Assembly (NCBI GenBank): GCA_964614605.1
Contig: CAZTLU010000045.1
Coordinates: 1-11,321 of the forward strand
DNA length: 11,321 bases
DNA from: Fimenecus sp964614605
Lineage (GTDB): Bacteria > Bacillota > Clostridia > Oscillospirales > Acutalibacteraceae
Direction: 5' to 3'
Under the pieces are notes generated by a model. The model did not search any database. It saw nothing but the letters and a program-made list of their open reading frames with translations, and had not been told where the DNA came from. Of the stretch, positions 7,381-11,321 are shown in pieces. Position numbers and translations under genes: made by a program. How positions within the stretch are numbered: position 1 is the first letter of the stretch; the number at the start of each line of letters is the position of its first letter.

Positions 7381-10149
7381 TTATTCGTCAAAATATATTA
7401 TCTGTTCGTCGGGGTTATCGTCTGCTTTTTCAATTTCAGTTGCCGTAATTTGTTCTTTTGAAGTTCTTTCCCAAAGATTTTCTTTTATATTTTTAAAAAT
7501 AAATTTTTTTCTTTTTTTAAGAATACTGAAAATTATGAGCAATAATGCAAATCCGCCCGAAAGTATAATCAAAATTACTGAATTAGCGATTTTATATTCA
7601 AAACGGATTTCGTGTTCGCCTGCGTCAACCTTTACTCCGATTATGGCTTCGGAAATTATTACAATTTCTTCTTCTGATACTTTTTCGCCGTCAAGATAAA
7701 TATTCCAGTTTTTATCGTATGGGATAGTAGTAAAGAGAAATTCATCTTCATCGGCTGTAAATTTTCCTTCAATAATAGTTTCGTCAAATTCTGTGTATTC
7801 AAGCTGACCGGCTTTAAGCTTTTCATAACCTTCAGTGAATACATCTTTATCAACGGTGAATGCAATGAAATCCACACTTGCAGAGGATTTGTCATCTTTA
7901 AGTGGCAACTCTACTGAAATTATATCGCCAACATCATGCTGACCCAAATCGAGAATATATCCGTCAGAAACAGTCATGGTTGTGGTGATTTTAGGTGAAT
8001 AAATATTTACTGTATCAAGATTTCTCGAATAAACATAAATGTAAATATTATCTGAAGTATTTGCCGTAATTTGCACAGTTGCCAAAGCGATACCATCAGT
8101 GGAAATTTTATTTAGTGCAAGATTTCCCGAAAGAATACTGTCAAAATCTACATTTAAAAGATTCACATAATCAATTTCATAATCTACAATTCTGTTGAAC
8201 ACGCCTTCAACACCTGTTGCAAATTCAAAAAGCTCTTGTTGAGCCTCAACAGGATTTAAGCAATCAACCGCATTCCAATCAATTAAATCATTGGATACGG
8301 GATAAGCAAGGTTGAGCACATAATTGTTTTCATACGCTGTGAAGGTGTCGTTTGAGCCGATAGCAGAATAATAATCGCATTCGCTAACATAACTTGATTT
8401 GTCATAAATATATTTGAGTGAAAACATTGCATTGTAAATCGGTGTTTGCGGATTATAAGTGAAGCTATTTATTTTGTTTCCGTAAAGACCAATGTATTTT
8501 TGCATATTTGCAACCTTTTCATAAGCCATGGAAGAGAAAATCGAAGCACCGTTATAGTCATACCAACTGGGGTCCATTCTTGCGCGTAGGTCTGATAATT
8601 CCTCACGGTAGAAAAGTAAGTCGTCATTATCTGCAACCTCTTGCTGAAGCGCTTTGAAATCGTCATAATCACTTGAAAAAGAGGTTTTTGACTGATTTGC
8701 GACATAGTGGTCGGTGTTTGCAGTAATCGTTTCTGCGGCAACTGAGCAAATAACCATAACGGACAAAGCATAAGCCTGTGCTTTTTTGCTTGTGATAAGA
8801 CCAAGAACAATAATATGAAGAACTGTAAATGCAATGGTAATAAATACGGTCATATCATCAACATTTTTTGAACCGAGCTCCTGAACAATCACAACAAAAG
8901 CCAATGTACAAATTCCCAAGCCTAAAATTTGTTTTTTTGAGAATTCAGTTACATGTTTGAAAGCTTTGAAAGCCATTACAATCAATATGAATGAATACAT
9001 AAATGACTGTCTGTAGGGTAAATCATTGGGAAAATGGAAGCCATGCCATGCGAAATTTAAGTAATTGATGTTAAAGCTGAAATACATTACTGCAAGCAGT
9101 ATTACAGAGGCAATTTTCTCTGTTGAATTGATTTTTTTTGAGAATAGATATAGTGGAATGAGCAAAACAGTTAACATTCCGCAATAAACATTGGGCAGAA
9201 CATCATCACCGCTGCTGCGTATTGTGGGCTCAAGTGCCGCAAGATGATTTGCAAGAAAATCGAAAATGGTGAAATATGATTCATATTCAGTTGGTGCAGT
9301 TCCCTTTGTGGCAGAAGATGCACTTAAAATATTAGCCAACGGAATGAGAATAAAAGCTAACAATATACCAACTGAAAGTGAAGAAAATGCAAATCTAATT
9401 CCGCTTTGCAGGAAAAATGAATTTTTAAGCTTTGTAAAGAAAGTTTCTTTCTCTGTATTTGTAACTTTTCTGTCGCGAAGCTTTTTTGATGAGCAGGCGA
9501 AAAAATAAAGAAAATAAATACAAGAGAATATACAAAGCATAAAGCCGATATAGTAGTTGGAATATATCGCAAGAGCTAAAGCTATAATATATGTTTTACA
9601 TTTTCCTGTCTCAATGATTTTTTCAATACCGAGAGCAATGAAGGGGAGAAGATACATTGCATCAATCCACATTACATTCCAGTAATATGCAATGAAATAA
9701 CCGCAAAAAGCATACATAATACCGAAGGCGGCTATTGGAAAGCCGTCAGTTTTCTGTGTCTTTTTAAGGTAATAAGACATAGACATAGAGCTGAGCACTG
9801 CCTTAATTGCAATCATTGCCGCAACAGCTTCAAATGTGTTTTTGTGACCAAATAGTAAAACGATAAGACCAATCGGACTTGAAAGATAATTAAGGAAATT
9901 TCCTAAAAATGAACTGCCAAGACCGGTGTTCCATGAATATATCAATGATTCACCTGATGTTATTCTGTCATAAAGCTCGGAAAAGAGTGGACCGTACTGA
10001 TGATATAAATCCATACGGTAAACTGTACCGTCACCGAACGGAATTATTTCGTAACAGAAATAAACAAGCAGAATTATAAAAAGAGATGCTCCGCCCGAGA
10101 CAAGTATATATCTATTTTCTTTTAACCAATTGAAGAATTTTGCTTTCAT
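7381..10149 (-). CDS. YfhO-family multi-pass membrane protein (putative GT-C glycosyltransferase)
   Basis: A 922-residue polytopic membrane protein. The first ~480 residues hold around a dozen hydrophobic segments by eye (TM1 ~14-36). The first outer loop has GDGTVYRMDLYHQYGPLF (39-56) with an acidic D-L-Y-H-Q motif, then YSWNTGLGSSFLGNFLNYLS (71-90); both are typical of the YfhO family. A large extracytoplasmic region (~480-853) contains IPYDKNWNIYLDGEKV near its end. One last membrane helix (~855-877) leads to a 45-residue charged cytoplasmic tail. Family members in Bacillus and Listeria add sugars to lipoteichoic or wall teichoic acid using lipid-linked sugar donors. The acceptor here is unknown, and no CsbB-type or GtcA-type partner is adjacent. 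The ATG at 10149 is preferred over GTG at 10158, which is part of the Shine-Dalgarno. It is a single-gene unit with its own promoter and a shared terminator. Confidence 0.85.
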   Translation of the reverse strand: MKAKFFNWLKENRYILVSGGASLFIILLVYFCYEIIPFGDGTVYRMDLYHQYGPLFSELYDRITSGESLIYSWNTGLGSSFLGNFLNYLSSPIGLIVLLFGHKNTFEAVAAMIAIKAVLSSMSMSYYLKKTQKTDGFPIAAFGIMYAFCGYFIAYYWNVMWIDAMYLLPFIALGIEKIIETGKCKTYIIALALAIYSNYYIGFMLCIFSCIYFLYFFACSSKKLRDRKVTNTEKETFFTKLKNSFFLQSGIRFAFSSLSVGILLAFILIPLANILSASSATKGTAPTEYESYFTIFDFLANHLAALEPTIRSSGDDVLPNVYCGMLTVLLIPLYLFSKKINSTEKIASVILLAVMYFSFNINYLNFAWHGFHFPNDLPYRQSFMYSFILIVMAFKAFKHVTEFSKKQILGLGICTLAFVVIVQELGSKNVDDMTVFITIAFTVLHIIVLGLITSKKAQAYALSVMVICSVAAETITANTDHYVANQSKTSFSSDYDDFKALQQEVADNDDLLFYREELSDLRARMDPSWYDYNGASIFSSMAYEKVANMQKYIGLYGNKINSFTYNPQTPIYNAMFSLKYIYDKSSYVSECDYYSAIGSNDTFTAYENNYVLNLAYPVSNDLIDWNAVDCLNPVEAQQELFEFATGVEGVFNRIVDYEIDYVNLLNVDFDSILSGNLALNKISTDGIALATVQITANTSDNIYIYVYSRNLDTVNIYSPKITTTMTVSDGYILDLGQHDVGDIISVELPLKDDKSSASVDFIAFTVDKDVFTEGYEKLKAGQLEYTEFDETIIEGKFTADEDEFLFTTIPYDKNWNIYLDGEKVSEEEIVIISEAIIGVKVDAGEHEIRFEYKIANSVILIILSGGFALLLIIFSILKKRKKFIFKNIKENLWERTSKEQITATEIEKADDNPDEQIIYFDE

Positions 10150-10155
10150 TACATA

Positions 10156-10163
10156 CACCTTTC
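10156..10163 (-). promoter_or_regulatory. Shine-Dalgarno GAAAGGTG deciding the yfhO start
   Basis: On the minus strand GAAAGGTG occupies 10163-10156, with 8 bases between its AGG (ending at 10158) and the ATG at 10149. The possible GTG start at 10158-10156 is the end of this site, so the protein should begin at MKAKFF. Confidence 0.75.
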
Positions 10164-10178
10164 AAAAAAGATATTTTA

Positions 10179-10207
10179 AGTATAACATACACAACTTTTC
10201 TTTTCAA
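10179..10207 (-). promoter_or_regulatory. Sigma-A promoter of the yfhO-family gene
   Basis: On the minus strand TTGAAA (10207-10202) and TATACT (10184-10179) are separated by 17 bases, and TGT immediately before the -10 makes an extended -10 (TGnTATACT). The leader to the ATG at 10149 would be about 22 bases. An imperfect inverted repeat (10193-10214) overlaps the -35 element. Confidence 0.82.
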
Positions 10208-10250
10208 GAAAGTTTTGTACTAATTGGGGACAAGTAATCATAGAAATTAC

Positions 10251-10257
10251 AGAGGTG
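10251..10257 (+). promoter_or_regulatory. Shine-Dalgarno AGAGGTG of spoIIIAA
   Basis: A strong AGAGGTG site lies 5 bases before the ATG at 10263 (7 counted from AGAGG). It fixes the start of a gene that has no stop codon within the window. Confidence 0.85.
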
Positions 10258-10262
10258 ATTAA

Positions 10263-11321
10263 ATGGACAAAACCTTATATGAAAACTTTACATACATAAC
10301 TTCCTTTGTCTCCCCTAGAATACAAGGATATTTGCGTAAACTTAATGAAAAAAATATCAGTGAAATTCAAGAAATAAGGCTTCGTGCCGGCAGACCAATA
10401 GTGATTGTTTTGTCAAGTGGAAGCAGTTTTTTAACTGATAGTGGACGGCTGTCCTACATAATGTCAGTAAGTAGTGTAATTCCAACTCAAAACGAAATTT
10501 ATGATACTGTAAATAAAATGTGCGGATATTCAATACACAGTCACTATGAGGATTTATTGAACGGATACATAACTTTGCCAAATGGTGCGCGTGTGGGAGT
10601 CTGTGGAACGGCAGTTTATGACAAAGAAGCGGTTAAAGGTATTGATAATATAAATTCGATGAATATACGAATTCCGCGTATTGTTCGAGGTGTTTCTGAG
10701 CCTATATTTGAAAAAATTTTGTCAAAATGTCCGTCGAACATCATTATTGCAGGTCCGCCATCGTCAGGTAAGACTACAATACTACGCGATATTGCATATC
10801 AACTTTCGTCAGGACGCCTCGGCAAATACCATAAGCTATGTGTAATTGACGAGCGAAAAGAGATATTCCCTTCAAAAAGCAATATAAATGATTTAGGCCC
10901 CAATACTGATGTTTTACTTGGCTTCCCTAAAAGCAAGGGGATATCAATGGCGGTAAGAACAATGTCACCTGAATATATAATCTGTGATGAAATCGGCAGT
11001 ACAGAAGAAGTAAACAGCATTATAGACGGTGTAAATTGCGGCGTTGTATTCATTTTAAGCATACATGCAAAGACCATCAATGAGTTAAGAAGTAAAGAAA
11101 GCTTTAGGGTTTTGACAGAAAAGGGAAATTTCGATAAAACAGTAATGCTTTGCGGCAGTGACTGTCCCTGTAAAATCAAAGATATTTATTCATCTGTTGA
11201 GGTGTTCAATGAAAATTATTGTATTGATAATTATAACGGTGATTTGTTTAATATCAGCAATGCAATCAATAAAGCAAATCAAAAATCATACGCTGGCAAT
11301 ACGACAATGTGTAATAATGCT
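10263..11321 (+). CDS. spoIIIAA: Stage III sporulation protein AA, 3' end unresolved
   Basis: SpoIIIAA is the cytoplasmic secretion-type ATPase of the SpoIIIA-SpoIIQ channel that joins mother cell and forespore after engulfment. Recognisable blocks are IQEIRLRAGRP (35-45), GYITLPNGARVGVCG (101-115), NSMNIRIPR (131-139), Walker A GPPSSGKTT (164-172), VIDERKEI (194-201), MSPEYIICDEIG (234-245, Walker B) and SIHA (266-269). The start has an AGAGGTG site 5 bases upstream. Similarity to the family ends near residue 315, close to the 307-residue Bacillus protein, but the frame stays open to the window edge at residue 353. From 11209 this tail overlaps the start of spoIIIAB in another frame, so its last ~38 residues look like a shadow of that gene. 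Either the genes overlap unusually far or a base is missing near 11207-11210. Sigma-E control is expected from the family; I found no clear site. Confidence 0.9.
   Translation, partial: MDKTLYENFTYITSFVSPRIQGYLRKLNEKNISEIQEIRLRAGRPIVIVLSSGSSFLTDSGRLSYIMSVSSVIPTQNEIYDTVNKMCGYSIHSHYEDLLNGYITLPNGARVGVCGTAVYDKEAVKGIDNINSMNIRIPRIVRGVSEPIFEKILSKCPSNIIIAGPPSSGKTTILRDIAYQLSSGRLGKYHKLCVIDERKEIFPSKSNINDLGPNTDVLLGFPKSKGISMAVRTMSPEYIICDEIGSTEEVNSIIDGVNCGVVFILSIHAKTINELRSKESFRVLTEKGNFDKTVMLCGSDCPCKIKDIYSSVEVFNENYCIDNYNGDLFNISNAINKANQKSYAGNTTMCNNA
11209..11321 (+). CDS. spoIIIAB: Stage III sporulation protein AB, 5' part only
   Basis: This reading frame overlaps the end of spoIIIAA and runs off the window. 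ATG at 11209 has a GAGGTG Shine-Dalgarno at 11199-11204, 4 bases away, the same arrangement as uvrB. It begins MKIIVLIIITVICLISAMQ, a single N-terminal membrane segment, and continues SIKQIKNHTLAIRQCVIML, an amphipathic helix-like stretch. SpoIIIAB proteins have this shape: an N-terminal anchor, then long helices resembling type II secretion GspF-like proteins. It is the expected next gene in the spoIIIAA-AH operon. Only 37 residues are visible, so the call rests on position, the ribosome site and membrane topology rather than on full-length motifs. Confidence 0.75.
   Translation, partial: MKIIVLIIITVICLISAMQSIKQIKNHTLAIRQCVIM

Noticed and set aside
9266..9508. Plus-strand open frame opposite the yfhO-family gene
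   Set aside because: It is antisense within a continuous 922-residue membrane protein and has no supporting signals.
10186..10193. Sigma-E-like -10 CATACACA upstream of spoIIIAA
   Set aside because: The -10 is close to consensus, but the only ATATT-type -35 (10171-10175) is about 10 bases away, too near. The alternative CATAGAAA at 10239-10246 would start transcription inside the Shine-Dalgarno.

Overview
The window looks like a chromosomal segment of a spore-forming, fairly AT-rich Bacillota, most likely a clostridial lineage. The evidence is two separate sporulation loci (spmA-spmB and the start of a spoIIIA operon), a Bacillus-type LexA/DinR SOS operator in front of uvrBA, GGAG/GAGGTG-type Shine-Dalgarno sites, and consensus sigma-A promoters. 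I cannot name the genus from the sequence alone. I see no tRNA, rRNA, CRISPR array, insertion sequence, phage gene or plasmid gene. The gene content is core housekeeping plus sporulation.

Layout, left to right. (1) 1-1361 (+): cofactor-independent phosphoglycerate mutase gpmI. It lacks its N-terminus at the window edge and carries a one-base deletion frameshift near 400. (2) 1344-2445 (-): the spmA-spmB pair of spore maturation membrane proteins, overlapping each other by 8 bp. spmB overlaps the gpmI 3' end tail-to-tail by 18 bp. The probable gpmI terminator (1399-1439) lies inside the spmB coding sequence. (3) 2507-7335 (+): the uvrB-uvrA nucleotide excision repair operon, with a sigma-A promoter and a 13-of-14 match to the Bacillota SOS box over the expected transcription start. 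It ends at a bidirectional terminator shared with the next gene. (4) 7381-10149 (-): a 922-residue YfhO-family multi-pass membrane protein with its own strong promoter. (5) 10263-11321 (+): spoIIIAA, followed by the start of spoIIIAB (11209 onward), running off the right edge.

How the genes fit together. UvrB and UvrA form the damage-recognition part of UvrABC and are expected to be induced by DNA damage through LexA. SpmA/SpmB and SpoIIIAA/SpoIIIAB act in sporulation: the first pair in spore core dehydration and heat resistance, the second in the mother-cell-to-forespore channel. GpmI is glycolytic and, in Bacillus, is also tied to 3-phosphoglycerate metabolism in spores. YfhO relatives glycosylate cell-surface polymers.

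I found no convincing new multi-gene system. The points most worth a second look are: the terminator written into an opposing gene; the SOS operator that also corrects the uvrB start; two places where a single missing base disrupts an expected reading frame (gpmI near 400 and the spoIIIAA/spoIIIAB junction near 11209); and a drop in GC content partway through gpmI (about 50% to about 40% by hand count). The last two raise the possibility of assembly error, strain mosaicism or gene decay.
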